DNA of 64,000 nt, taken from assembly GCA_049889395.1 (NCBI GenBank), contig JBMHDM010000011.1:90235-154234 (forward strand). Direction: 5' to 3'. The stretch comes from UBA3537 sp049889395 (GTDB taxonomy: Bacteria > Bacteroidota > Bacteroidia > Flavobacteriales > Flavobacteriaceae). This document shows, one piece after another, positions 27,873-35,960 of the stretch. A program made the translations under genes and the position numbers. Each line of letters opens with the position of its first letter. Within the stretch, counting starts at the first letter, position 1. The notes below the pieces were generated by a model that did not search any database, was not told where the DNA came from, and was given only the letters and a program-made list of their open reading frames with translations.

Positions 27873-29182
27873 AAGTATTGTTCAAATTGATTAATTTTTA
27901 TCTTATTAGCTTGGAGGTCAAACATCAAATTATACAACCCAAAAAATGTCCGGTTCATATAGATGAAATGCTTGGAGCCTCTGTTACTATTGAATTTTCG
28001 TAAATCAGTATTTTGACTGTATCGTTCAGCTAATTGACCAATTTGATTGAAAAATTGTGGATCAGAAAAATCAAAAATGTCATTCTGGAAGGGTCGTGTA
28101 AAAACCGAAAGCAACTCGTGAAACATATCCGTAAAAAACTCGATCTCATGGCTGGTGTCCGTGGGCGTTAGGATTTCAAGTTCATATAGTTTTTCTGAGA
28201 ATAAAGCAGGATTATTGAGTATAATTTGATCAGCTAATTCAAAATATGGAACGTAAAACGAATCTGGAATGGATTTAATACAGCCAAAATCCAATACGAC
28301 CAATTGATTGTTGGCGTTAACCAAAAAATTTCCTGGATGGGGATCAGCATGTACTTTCTTCAAATGATGGATTTGGTACATGTAGAAATCCCAAAGTGCT
28401 TGGCCAAGTTGATTGGATTTTTCTATATTCTTGTTGTGTTTTACAAAATCGGATAAATGTTCCCCTTCCATAAAATCCATTGTGAGGACTTTAGAGGACG
28501 AATATTCGTCATAATACTCGGGGAAAACGATATTTTGCAAATGCTTACAGGCATCGGCAATTTCCTTACTTTGCTTAATTTCTAACTGATAATTGGTTTC
28601 TTCGGTGAGTTTATCTTCGACTTCCTTAAAATATTTGTCAGAGTCTTTTCCTTTAATGTTAAACATCCTTAGAGCTATTGGCTTTACGATAGCCAAATCC
28701 GATTTGATACTGTCTGCAACACCAGGGTACTGAATTTTGACTGCCAAAGGTTTGCCATTTTTTTTAGCTCGATGAACTTGTCCTATACTGGCTGCGCCAA
28801 CTGATACTGGATCAAATTCATCGAATATATCAGATGGAGATTCTCCAAAATATTTTTTGAAAGTTTTCATTACAAGGGGAGAGGATAATGGCGGAACAGA
28901 AAATTGAGCCAATGAAAACTTTTCAACATAGGCCCTAGGCAATATATTTTTTTCCATACTCAACATCTGGGCTACTTTCAGAGCGCTGCCTTTGAGCTGC
29001 TTTAAACTGCCATAAATATCTTCAGCATTGTTTTGGTTTAAATTTTCTTTGGCTTTAGCTTCAGTTTTGGTAAGCTTATCCCCGTAGTATTTGATATAAT
29101 TGACCCCGACCTTTGCGCCAGTTGCAACTAATTTTGAGGCCCGCTGGAGTTTGGATGTTGGAATTTTATCGATAGATTTCAT
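27869..29182 (-). CDS. ABC1/AarF/UbiB-type atypical kinase
   Basis: UbiB-family proteins are atypical kinases, often linked with quinone or lipid metabolism. The 437-residue protein has the family features: the modified KxGQ motif (LKVAQMLSME), the Ala-rich nucleotide loop (VSVGAASIGQVHRAK), the catalytic HADPHPGNFL and the metal-binding VVLDFGCIK. It sits directly after a TetR gene with a one-base overlap, a pairing common in Bacteroidota. Confidence 0.92.
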   Translation of the reverse strand: MKSIDKIPTSKLQRASKLVATGAKVGVNYIKYYGDKLTKTEAKAKENLNQNNAEDIYGSLKQLKGSALKVAQMLSMEKNILPRAYVEKFSLAQFSVPPLSSPLVMKTFKKYFGESPSDIFDEFDPVSVGAASIGQVHRAKKNGKPLAVKIQYPGVADSIKSDLAIVKPIALRMFNIKGKDSDKYFKEVEDKLTEETNYQLEIKQSKEIADACKHLQNIVFPEYYDEYSSSKVLTMDFMEGEHLSDFVKHNKNIEKSNQLGQALWDFYMYQIHHLKKVHADPHPGNFLVNANNQLVVLDFGCIKSIPDSFYVPYFELADQIILNNPALFSEKLYELEILTPTDTSHEIEFFTDMFHELLSVFTRPFQNDIFDFSDPQFFNQIGQLAERYSQNTDLRKFNSNRGSKHFIYMNRTFFGLYNLMFDLQANKIKINQFEQYL

Positions 29183-29835
29183 TAGCGGACGCCAATTTTT
29201 TCTTTAAACAAAAATTTCCCCAAGTCTATGACGCTTTTAAGAGGTCTCGTCTCAATGAGTTCGAAACTAGCAACTATGGATTTTTCTATGAAAATATCAG
29301 TTTTTTCAAATTCTGCAGAACTGTCATCTAACCAAAATTTTAAAATAGCAGCCATTTGAATCCAGAACGTTTCGAAAACAACACGATCTTTGACTTCGTC
29401 GAAATGTTTGTTTTTAATTTGAGCAACATCAATATCCAATTGATCGATATAATCTAAAAACTTTTTGCGAAGACCTTGTAAGATTTTCAATGAACCAAGT
29501 TTATTGTTTGATACTTGTAGGGCTTCAACAACATAACTTCTGTTGGCCGTTAGATTGCCAAAAAAAGTGAAATAGAAGCTTAAGAGTTGTTCTTTGGCAT
29601 TATAGTTTTGGTATTCTTTACTTTTTTCGAGCGTTTGGATAGTATTGTCAAAAAAGGTAATGAAAATTGCAGTTTCAAGCGCATCAAAAGTTCCAAAATG
29701 AGCATAGAAATCAGATTCTTCAAAGCCATTATCCTTAGCGAAAGCATAAACACTTTTGGGTTTGCCATTTGACAATACATTTTTCATGTACAATTCAATG
29801 ATGAAATCTTTAGTGGGTTTAGTTTGTTTAGCCAT
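29182..29835 (-). CDS. TetR-family transcriptional regulator
   Basis: This 217-residue protein has an N-terminal helix-turn-helix (KSVYAFAKDNGFEESDFYAHFGTFDALETAIF, residues ~25-56) and an alpha-helical C-terminal ligand domain. It is the first gene of the light array and is preceded by an inverted repeat at 29862-29896, so autoregulation and control of the array are likely. No light-binding domain such as B12 binding is visible. That it is the light-response regulator is inference. Confidence 0.85.
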   Translation of the reverse strand: MAKQTKPTKDFIIELYMKNVLSNGKPKSVYAFAKDNGFEESDFYAHFGTFDALETAIFITFFDNTIQTLEKSKEYQNYNAKEQLLSFYFTFFGNLTANRSYVVEALQVSNNKLGSLKILQGLRKKFLDYIDQLDIDVAQIKNKHFDEVKDRVVFETFWIQMAAILKFWLDDSSAEFEKTDIFIEKSIVASFELIETRPLKSVIDLGKFLFKEKIGVR

Positions 29836-29851
29836 GTTTAAGTATTTATGT

Positions 29852-29859
29852 CAAAAGTA
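29852..29859 (-). promoter_or_regulatory. -7 element of the TetR-to-photolyase transcription unit
   Basis: The minus-strand TACTTTTG matches TAnnTTTG and lies 16 bases before the ATG at 29835. The 24-bp motif copy at 29884-29907 starts exactly 24 bases upstream. Confidence 0.65.
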
Positions 29860-29883
29860 AAGTTTGTTTAAATTAAAACTCCA

Positions 29884-29907
29884 ACAATTAAACAAACATT
29901 AACATTT
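29884..29907 (-). promoter_or_regulatory. 24-bp motif, copy 1, upstream of tetR
   Basis: Minus-strand core AATGTTTGTTTAATTGT. It differs from the copy at 24239-24262 at one position. Its half TTTGTTTAA is repeated in the opposite sense at 29862-29873, so the two form an inverted repeat flanking the -33 region, as for a dimeric regulator. Confidence 0.7.
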
Positions 29908-29964
29908 AAAAATTTATATAGTGTTTAAATATTTTTTTTAGCTTTTAACACTCAAATCTATCTT

Positions 29965-30807
29965 ATGCTGAAAAAAGTATATGGCAGTGCAGCCTTTGGT
30001 ATTGAGGCCTTCACTATTACTGTTGAAGTAAATGTTACAAATGGAATTGGTTACAACCTTGTGGGTCTTCCAGAAAACGCCATTAAAGAAAGTAATTTTC
30101 GAATAGCCGCCGCACTACAAAATAATGGCTATAAAATTCCAGGAAAAAAATATTATCATAAACATGTCGCTTGCTGATATGCGCAAAGAAGGATCAGCGT
30201 ATGATTTAACCCTTGCATTAGGGATTTTAGCAGCTTCAAAGCAAATCAAAGTCTCTAAATTGGAGCGGTACATCATTATGGGAGAATTATCTCTGTATGC
30301 AAGCGTGCAACCTATTAAAGGCGCACTTTCTATAGCCATAAAAGCCTTGGAAGAGGGTTTCGAAGGATTTATTCTTCCAAAACAAAATGCCAAAGAAGCA
30401 GCCATTGTCAAAGGGCTGAATATTCATCCAGTAGAGCATATCTCGGATATTATTTATTTTTTTGATAAAAATGTACCCCATGATATTGTCGATTTTGATA
30501 TTGAAAATGAATTTATCAAAGCATTAGATCGTCCTGAATATGATTTTTCTGAAGTAAAAGGGCAGGAGAGCATTAAAAGATATATGGAAATGGCCGCAGC
30601 AGTCGGTCACAATATTATACTGATTGGTCCGCCTGGTTCTGGGAAAACCATGTTAGCTAAAAGATTGCCATCTATTTTACCCCCTCTGACCTCACAAGAG
30701 GCATTAGAAACCACAAAAATTCATTCTGTTGTCGGTCGTTTGCGATCCAGCTCAGGACTAATGACGCATCGGCCATTTAGATCCCCACATCATACCATTT
30801 CAGATGT
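29965..30807 (+). pseudogene. comM: comM/yifB Mg-chelatase-like ATPase, 5' part, split and frameshifted
   Basis: ComM/YifB is an AAA+ branch-migration helicase used in natural transformation. This part encodes LKKVYGSAAFGIEAF, NLVGLPENAIKESNFRIAAAL, RKEGSAYDLTLALGIL and the Walker A motif LIGPPGSGKTMLAKRLP, and ends at SPHHTISDV, where the element begins. The frame breaks once: after GYKIPG, a run of seven A at 30144-30150 is one base too long, so frame 1 reads to a stop at 30177 and the family continues in the next frame from about 30152. The gene is also cut by the element at 30803-30807. Confidence 0.92.
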
Positions 30808-30827
30808 ATTATAATATATTGTGTACA
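30783..30827. other. attL of the integrated element
   Basis: The comM side (attB half) ends at the core GATGT, 30803-30807. The element arm follows, 30808-30827, ending in TTGTGTACA. The right end carries the same core at 38560-38564 and the inverted TGTACACA arm. The five-base core is short, as expected for serine integrases. Confidence 0.8.
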
Positions 30828-30832
30828 TTAAC

Positions 30833-30840
30833 TATATTTG
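30833..30840 (+). promoter_or_regulatory. -7 element of the serine recombinase gene, beside attL
   Basis: TATATTTG matches TAnnTTTG, 18 bases before the ATG at 30859 and overlapping a possible TTG start at 30838. This supports the ATG. Because it lies about 30 bp from the crossover core, the sequence upstream of it changes between the integrated and circular forms. Confidence 0.55.
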
Positions 30841-30858
30841 AATAAAAACATAAGTACT

Positions 30859-32481
30859 ATGCTTGGAATATATTGCAGGATATCAAGACTTAAAGAGGAT
30901 GGTAAAGATAGGAGTATAGATGACCAACGCCTAACAGGTATTGAGTTTGCTAAAAAAAATAATCTTGAATACAAGGTTTACATCGACGAGGGTATAAGTG
31001 GAACTAAATCTGAAGAGGACAGACCTGCTCTATATGAGATGTTTAATGACATCACAGATGGGAAAATTAATTCCGTATTCGTCTATGACCAATCAAGATT
31101 AGAAAGAAATCCACAGTTAAGATTTGCTATTAAAAAACTATTTAAGGACAATAATATTTCTCTTTACTACAGGGATGGAATAGTAGGCTCTTCAATAGAG
31201 GAAGAATTTGCAGGGGACATAATGAGTTTAATTAATAACTTTTATGTCAAGATAGGTAAGGGGAAAATAAAAAGTGCTTTAAGAAGAAATGCTGAACAAG
31301 GTAGAGCACACGGAATTACTCCATACGGATACACTAAAGACAAGGATAATATGCTTGTAATCGACAAGGATGAGGCTAAAATAATTAGAAAGGTTTATAA
31401 GTGGTCTTTAAGCGGTATTGGGACTAATAAAATAGCTGAAAAATTAAATGATTTGGGCGTACCAACAAGATACAATAAAATCGGGAAAGGGGTAATTACG
31501 ATTAAGAACAAATACGATGAGGATGATATAAATACTGTAGAAAAGAAATCTATTAAATGGGCGGGTAATACTGTACGTTCATTTATAGTCAATCCCATCT
31601 ATAAAGGCATCAGAGAGTTTGCAGGAAAGCAATATAAATGCCCTGCAATATTTGACGAGCTGTATTGGGAACAGGTCAATAAAAACCTTAAAAACAATGC
31701 CAATAATAGCGGTAAAAAGGTTGAGCATAAGTATCTTTTAAAAGGATTGTTGAGGTGTGGAAAGTGTGGGCGTAATATGTATGGCAGAACAAGAACCAAT
31801 AAGAAAGATAATTACTATATGTGCTCATCTAAAAGGTATAAGGATTTAAACTGTGGTAATCGTAGTATTAACATTGACTTTTTAGAAAAATTCGTTATGA
31901 GTAAATTCTATGGCGATGCTAAACTATATGATAAAGTAAAAGAGCATTATAACAACCTCAACAATAGTGATGAACTGAAAAGGTTAGGGGATAAGCTAAA
32001 AAGCCATAAGGATGCTTTAAAAACGCTTAAAAAGGAATTTGATAGGGTGATGAAAACTTATATTAAAGGGGTGCTAACTATGAGTGATATTGAAACTTAT
32101 AAAAAGAGTTATGATGCTAAAATCATAGATGAAACTCTTCTAATCAATAATCTTGAAAATCAAATAAAAAGTGTAAAGGGTATATCGTCCGAAAAATTCA
32201 TTCAGGGGTTAAACGTTAAAAGCAAATTATCATTTAACGAAAAACGAGATATTCTGCATAAGTATATCAAGAATATAAGAATAGAGTATTTAGACGATTA
32301 CTATTACATAGAAACAAATTTTAATATTCAAGGATACAGGGAAAGAAAAGAACTCGTTCATAAAAGTTACAAATATTATTTAGTGGGGGGTAGTAAATAC
32401 TACTTAAAACCTAAACCAAATAAGTCTACACTTGAGAGGGTGTTTGATAATTTTAAGAAGTATGATAATGTTGACATTTAA
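30859..32481 (+). CDS. Large serine recombinase (integrase)
   Basis: Large serine recombinases cut and join attP and attB at a two-base core. The ~540-residue protein has an N-terminal resolvase domain (MLGIYCRISRLKEDGKDRSI, with the catalytic Ser in CRIS; YDQSRLERNP), a recombinase domain (EQGRAHGITPYGY, then GIGTNKIAEKLNDLGVPT), a zinc ribbon with CGKCG plus two later cysteines (near residue 305), and a helical coiled-coil end (about 375-450). This is the usual order for phage and element integrases. The start is the ATG at 30859; a TTG lies at 30838. It is the only obvious mobility enzyme that explains the attachment sites at the element's ends. Confidence 0.95.
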   Translation: MLGIYCRISRLKEDGKDRSIDDQRLTGIEFAKKNNLEYKVYIDEGISGTKSEEDRPALYEMFNDITDGKINSVFVYDQSRLERNPQLRFAIKKLFKDNNISLYYRDGIVGSSIEEEFAGDIMSLINNFYVKIGKGKIKSALRRNAEQGRAHGITPYGYTKDKDNMLVIDKDEAKIIRKVYKWSLSGIGTNKIAEKLNDLGVPTRYNKIGKGVITIKNKYDEDDINTVEKKSIKWAGNTVRSFIVNPIYKGIREFAGKQYKCPAIFDELYWEQVNKNLKNNANNSGKKVEHKYLLKGLLRCGKCGRNMYGRTRTNKKDNYYMCSSKRYKDLNCGNRSINIDFLEKFVMSKFYGDAKLYDKVKEHYNNLNNSDELKRLGDKLKSHKDALKTLKKEFDRVMKTYIKGVLTMSDIETYKKSYDAKIIDETLLINNLENQIKSVKGISSEKFIQGLNVKSKLSFNEKRDILHKYIKNIRIEYLDDYYYIETNFNIQGYRERKELVHKSYKYYLVGGSKYYLKPKPNKSTLERVFDNFKKYDNVDI

Positions 32482-32549
32482 GGCAGATGTATCAAACTTG
32501 GACTAATACTTTATATTATTTTATGTAGTTTTAGTGAAAATTAAATACT

Positions 32550-32912
32550 ATGAAGAAATTATTATTACTCTTGTTCGTTTCAGCTATTTTTCAAGTAAAT
32601 GCTCAAACTGTCAACGGAATTAGTCTTGAGGATATTCCTGCTAAATATGTTGAAGTTGTTTCAACCTCTAAAATGTTCAAACCTTTTCAAGTAACCACCT
32701 ATTTAGATTATGGTCAAATAGGAAAAATGAAAGATATTAGTAAAGGGCATATTCTTGGTGCAGATGGAAAGCAAATGTCTTATAATGGAACAATAGGTGT
32801 TCTTAACGCTTTAGAAAAAAAAGGTTTCAAATATCTAAATCAATATTTAGTTAGTACGGGAAATGCAAGTGTATACCGAACACTTCTTGAAAACACAAAT
32901 TATAAAGAATAA
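32550..32912 (+). CDS. Small exported hypothetical protein
   Basis: This 120-residue protein starts with a clear signal peptide (KKLLLLLFVSAIFQVNAQ) and has a mixed alpha/beta mature part (VNGISLEDIPAKYVEVV, then FQVTTYLDYGQIGK). No lipobox is present. It lies between the recombinase and two lipoprotein genes and may belong with that surface cargo. No known family is recognised. Confidence 0.7.
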   Translation: MKKLLLLLFVSAIFQVNAQTVNGISLEDIPAKYVEVVSTSKMFKPFQVTTYLDYGQIGKMKDISKGHILGADGKQMSYNGTIGVLNALEKKGFKYLNQYLVSTGNASVYRTLLENTNYKE

Positions 32913-32938
32913 ATACTAAACATCCAACACAGACTAAT

Positions 32939-33754
32939 ATGAAAGGAATTTTAATACTTACCGCCTTTATCATCTTTGCTTGTAGTAGTGATGATAGTTC
33001 GGATACGAATGACAATAATGATAATAATACACCATCTAACTGCGATGTAGTTTATTTGGACAGCAATGGGGTCACAATTAAAGCCTGTGACGATGCAATT
33101 GTTGGTGAAACAGGAGTTGTGAACGGAACAGCTTATACTATTGTAAGTGGCTCAATGCTAAATGAGATGATTGAATATGGTGATGACATTTCTCGGATTT
33201 GTACATCAAGAGTTACAAGTATGGAGGATTTGTTTAATAGTAATTATGGAAACACAGGTTTTTCACACGATATAAGCAGATGGGATGTAAGTAATGTTAC
33301 TAATATGCACTTTATGTTCGCTAATCGTGGTTCAGGAAATCAAAATATTGATGTAAGTAAATGGGATGTAAGTAAAGTAACAGATATGTCAGGTATGTTT
33401 TGGAACACATCCTTTAATCCTGATATTAGCGCTTGGGATGTAAGTAATGTTACTAATATGCGTGCGATGTTTTATTCATCAGATAATTTCAACCAAGACT
33501 TAAGTTCTTGGGATGTTAGCAGTGTAGCCAATATGGAATTGATGTTTTTTAACAATGTGGATTTCAATCAAGATATATCAAATTGGGATGTTAGTAATGT
33601 GATCAATATGAAGTCTATGTTAAGTAATTGCCTTGAATTTAACCAAGACTTAAGTTCTTGGGAAGTAGATAATGTCACAGCTTGTGATAATTTTTGGTGG
33701 GCAACTTCAGAATGGACACTTCCCAAACCTAATTTCGCTAATTGTACACCATAA
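32939..33754 (+). CDS. BspA-like lipoprotein with about six DUF285 repeats
   Basis: This 271-residue surface lipoprotein has a lipobox (IIFACSSDD, Cys at residue 15) and a Ser/Asp/Asn-rich linker. It then carries about six ~24-residue DUF285/BspA-type repeats with the pattern FNxDISxWDVSxVTxMxxMF. BspA-like proteins take part in adhesion. The repeats are less regular than in the next gene. It overlaps that gene by one base (TAATG). Confidence 0.9.
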   Translation: MKGILILTAFIIFACSSDDSSDTNDNNDNNTPSNCDVVYLDSNGVTIKACDDAIVGETGVVNGTAYTIVSGSMLNEMIEYGDDISRICTSRVTSMEDLFNSNYGNTGFSHDISRWDVSNVTNMHFMFANRGSGNQNIDVSKWDVSKVTDMSGMFWNTSFNPDISAWDVSNVTNMRAMFYSSDNFNQDLSSWDVSSVANMELMFFNNVDFNQDISNWDVSNVINMKSMLSNCLEFNQDLSSWEVDNVTACDNFWWATSEWTLPKPNFANCTP

Positions 33755-35115
33755 TGAAGAAACTAATCTTAATCTCCGCTTTATTAATCTTTGCTTGTAG
33801 TAGTGATAGCGAGGGCAATCCTTGTATTTACGAGCCTACATTAGAAACCAATGAAGTAACTGATATTACTGAAACTTCTGCTACTCTTAATGGAGTTATA
33901 AGTATCGTGTCAGAGAACTGTGATGTGCCTAACAATACAGAGCAAGGGTTTGTTTATTCTACTGAAATACAGCCTACATTAGAAGACACTCAAGTCAATG
34001 TTAATGGGACTAATATATCAACAACCATTGAGGGCTTAACGCCTAATACTACATACTATGTTAGAGCATTCTTGACTAATAATTTAGGGGACTTTTATGG
34101 GGATGAGGTTAGTTTTAGTACTACTGATATTCCTTGTGATGTTGTTTATTTAGATGAAAATGGAGTTACTATAAAGGCTTGTCCTGATGCTAATGTTGGA
34201 GATGTAGGCACTGTTAATGGGATTGAGTATACTGTTGTAGATAGAGAAATGCTCGACCAAATGATTGATAACGATGAGGATGTTACTAAAGTGTGTACTT
34301 CTATGATTAGCGATATGGGACAATTGTTTGTTTCTACAAATTTTAATCAAGATATTGGAAGTTGGGATGTTAGTAATGTTACTAATATGGGTACTATGTT
34401 TTTTAATTCTACTTTCAATCAAGATATTAGCTCTTGGGATGTGAGCAGCGTTACTGATATGAGTAATATGTTTTGGGATACACCTTTTAATCAAGACATT
34501 AGCTCTTGGGATGTGAGTAGCGTAACTTACATCAGTGATATGTTCAGGAATACACCTTTCAATCAAGATATTAGCTCTTGGGATGTGAGTAGCGTAACTT
34601 ATATGAGAGGAGTGTTTAATAATACACCTTTTAATCAAGATATTAGCTCTTGGGATGTTAGTAATGTTACTAATATGGGTGGAATGTTTAAAGACACTCC
34701 ATTTAATCAAGATATTAGCTCTTGGGATGTGAGTAGCGTTACTAATATGCAATCTATGTTTTCATATTCTACTTTCAATCAAGATATAGGTTCTTGGGAT
34801 GTTAGTAATGTTACAAGTATGAACCAAATGTTTACGCATAATAATGAATTTAATCAAGATTTGAGTAGTTGGGATGTAAGTAGCGTAGAATTAATGAACA
34901 GGATGTTTAAAAGTGCAATTGTTTTTAATCAGCCCATAGGTAATTGGGATGTAAGTAGCGTGACACAAATGGAAGATATGTTCTTTAATGCAACGGCTTT
35001 TAACCAAGATTTAAGCGGTTGGAGTGTAGAAAATGTAACAGCTTGCACTTGGTTTAGTCTAGAAGCCTCATCTTGGACATTACCTCAACCCGACTTTACA
35101 AACTGTACTCCGTAA
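33754..35115 (+). CDS. BspA-like lipoprotein with ten near-identical DUF285 repeats and a fibronectin type III-like domain
   Basis: This 453-residue lipoprotein starts at the ATG at 33754 (KKLILISALLIFACSS; the four codons before it are in the previous gene's tail). After the lipobox comes a fibronectin type III-like domain of about 90 residues (ETSATLNGVI to GLTPNTTYYVRAFLTNN). Then a block with a short degenerate start and ten repeats of 24-25 residues (FNQDISSWDVSSVT). The inner repeats are very similar at DNA level, mostly 72 bases apart, so recent duplication or gene conversion is likely. It could present an adhesion face at the cell surface. Confidence 0.92.
   Translation: MKKLILISALLIFACSSDSEGNPCIYEPTLETNEVTDITETSATLNGVISIVSENCDVPNNTEQGFVYSTEIQPTLEDTQVNVNGTNISTTIEGLTPNTTYYVRAFLTNNLGDFYGDEVSFSTTDIPCDVVYLDENGVTIKACPDANVGDVGTVNGIEYTVVDREMLDQMIDNDEDVTKVCTSMISDMGQLFVSTNFNQDIGSWDVSNVTNMGTMFFNSTFNQDISSWDVSSVTDMSNMFWDTPFNQDISSWDVSSVTYISDMFRNTPFNQDISSWDVSSVTYMRGVFNNTPFNQDISSWDVSNVTNMGGMFKDTPFNQDISSWDVSSVTNMQSMFSYSTFNQDIGSWDVSNVTSMNQMFTHNNEFNQDLSSWDVSSVELMNRMFKSAIVFNQPIGNWDVSSVTQMEDMFFNATAFNQDLSGWSVENVTACTWFSLEASSWTLPQPDFTNCTP
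34342..35022 (+). repeat. Tandem coding repeats, about 72-75 bases each, within the second BspA-like gene
   Basis: About ten units with a shared frame; five or more inner ones share long identical stretches such as AGCTCTTGGGATGTGAG. They encode protein repeats and are not a CRISPR array, as there are no variable spacers between identical palindromic repeats. Confidence 0.85.
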
Positions 35116-35123
35116 TTAACAAA

Positions 35124-35747
35124 TCAATACCCTAAAACGTGAATAGCTTTAGATAACGCTTCCTGTTCATCAAGACCCAAATACTTGCTTGTTGTAGCAA
35201 TATTCTTATGTTTAAGAAGAGTTTGAACAAGTCTTAAGTCTTTACTTTTATCAAATAAGTGGTGTGCTGATGCTTTCCTCAAACTATGGCTTCCTGCAAC
35301 CTTGATAACCTCACCCATTTTACCTAATCTATTTGCTACTGCTATTCGTTTAGATGCCCATACGCGACTGAATTGTTTTTCAGTTGTAGGATTGTAGAAT
35401 ATAATATCCCCATAGTATCCGTGAAAGGTTTTCATATATTCTCTTGTGGCATCTATTTTTCCTTTAAGGTCGGCAGAAATAACCCAAGTATGATTTGTTT
35501 TAGATTTATCAACGTAAAATGTAATAGTATAGGTATTGGGTCTGTCTATCATTTCTTCAATGTTAGAATACCTCATTTTTAAAAGGTCAGATATTCTCGC
35601 ACCTGTCTCTAACCCCATCAATAAAACTAAACCCATCATTCTGTTAGATAGCTTTAGTCTTTTATCTGTTTCGTTCTCGCAATTCAGCCATAAATCGTTA
35701 GCGTATGTTCTTGCGCTATTGTAGTTTAATTTATCAGTTTTAGCCAT
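35124..35747 (-). CDS. Minimal tyrosine recombinase
   Basis: The 207-residue protein is a catalytic domain only. The full set of catalytic residues can be seen: Arg in TGARISDLL, Lys in VDKSKTNHTW, His-x-x-Arg in SHSLRKASAHHL, His in LLKHKN and Tyr in TTSKYLGL. The usual N-terminal core-binding domain is missing or tiny. In an element that already has a serine recombinase, it may resolve multimers or invert or regulate DNA, or be a remnant from another element. Confidence 0.9.
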   Translation of the reverse strand: MAKTDKLNYNSARTYANDLWLNCENETDKRLKLSNRMMGLVLLMGLETGARISDLLKMRYSNIEEMIDRPNTYTITFYVDKSKTNHTWVISADLKGKIDATREYMKTFHGYYGDIIFYNPTTEKQFSRVWASKRIAVANRLGKMGEVIKVAGSHSLRKASAHHLFDKSKDLRLVQTLLKHKNIATTSKYLGLDEQEALSKAIHVLGY

Positions 35748-35750
35748 TTG

Positions 35751-35831
35751 TTATTTAGTTATTATCGTTAAAACACTTGCAATTGTAATTATGAGCATTA
35801 GTGTAATTCTGTTTCTTGTCTGCATAATCAT
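35751..35831 (-). CDS. Possible 26-residue hydrophobic peptide
   Basis: An ATG-started ORF reads IMQTRNRITLMLIITIASV, a single membrane-like segment with a basic N-terminus. Its stop lies three bases from the tyrosine recombinase start region. It could be a leader peptide or chance; there is little evidence beyond position and hydrophobicity. Confidence 0.3.
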   Translation of the reverse strand: MIMQTRNRITLMLIITIASVLTIITK

Positions 35832-35893
35832 CTTTTTATTATTTCTCAAATATAATAAATCTTGTTAATATAATGTGTATAAATATGTATTTT

Positions 35894-35960
35894 ATGTAAT
35901 CAAGTTGTATTTATACGATGTAAACTTGTTTACGAAATATAGATTATGTAAACGAGTTGT
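35894..35960. repeat. Three degenerate iteron-like repeats
   Basis: ATGTAATCAAGTTGTA (35894), ATGTAAACTTGTTTAC (35918) and ATGTAAACGAGTTGTC (35946) share ATGTAA-C--GTT. The middle copy is also a dyad, GTAAAC-TT-GTTTAC. The third overlaps the end of the 172-aa gene. They may be binding sites for the tyrosine recombinase or a replication protein. Confidence 0.4.

Noticed and set aside
29965..30177. A separate 70-residue gene
   Set aside because: It reads as the N-terminus of ComM until the seven-A run; the continuation is in the next frame, so it is part of the pseudogene.
34150..34752. Long open frame antisense to the second BspA-like gene
   Set aside because: It is the reverse reading of the repeat region; its protein is a repeat of His/Ile-rich units produced by the coding repeats on the other strand.
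34342..35022. Regular repeats that could suggest a CRISPR array
   Set aside because: The units are 72-75 bases, continuous, in one frame and encode protein repeats. There are no unique spacers and no cas genes.
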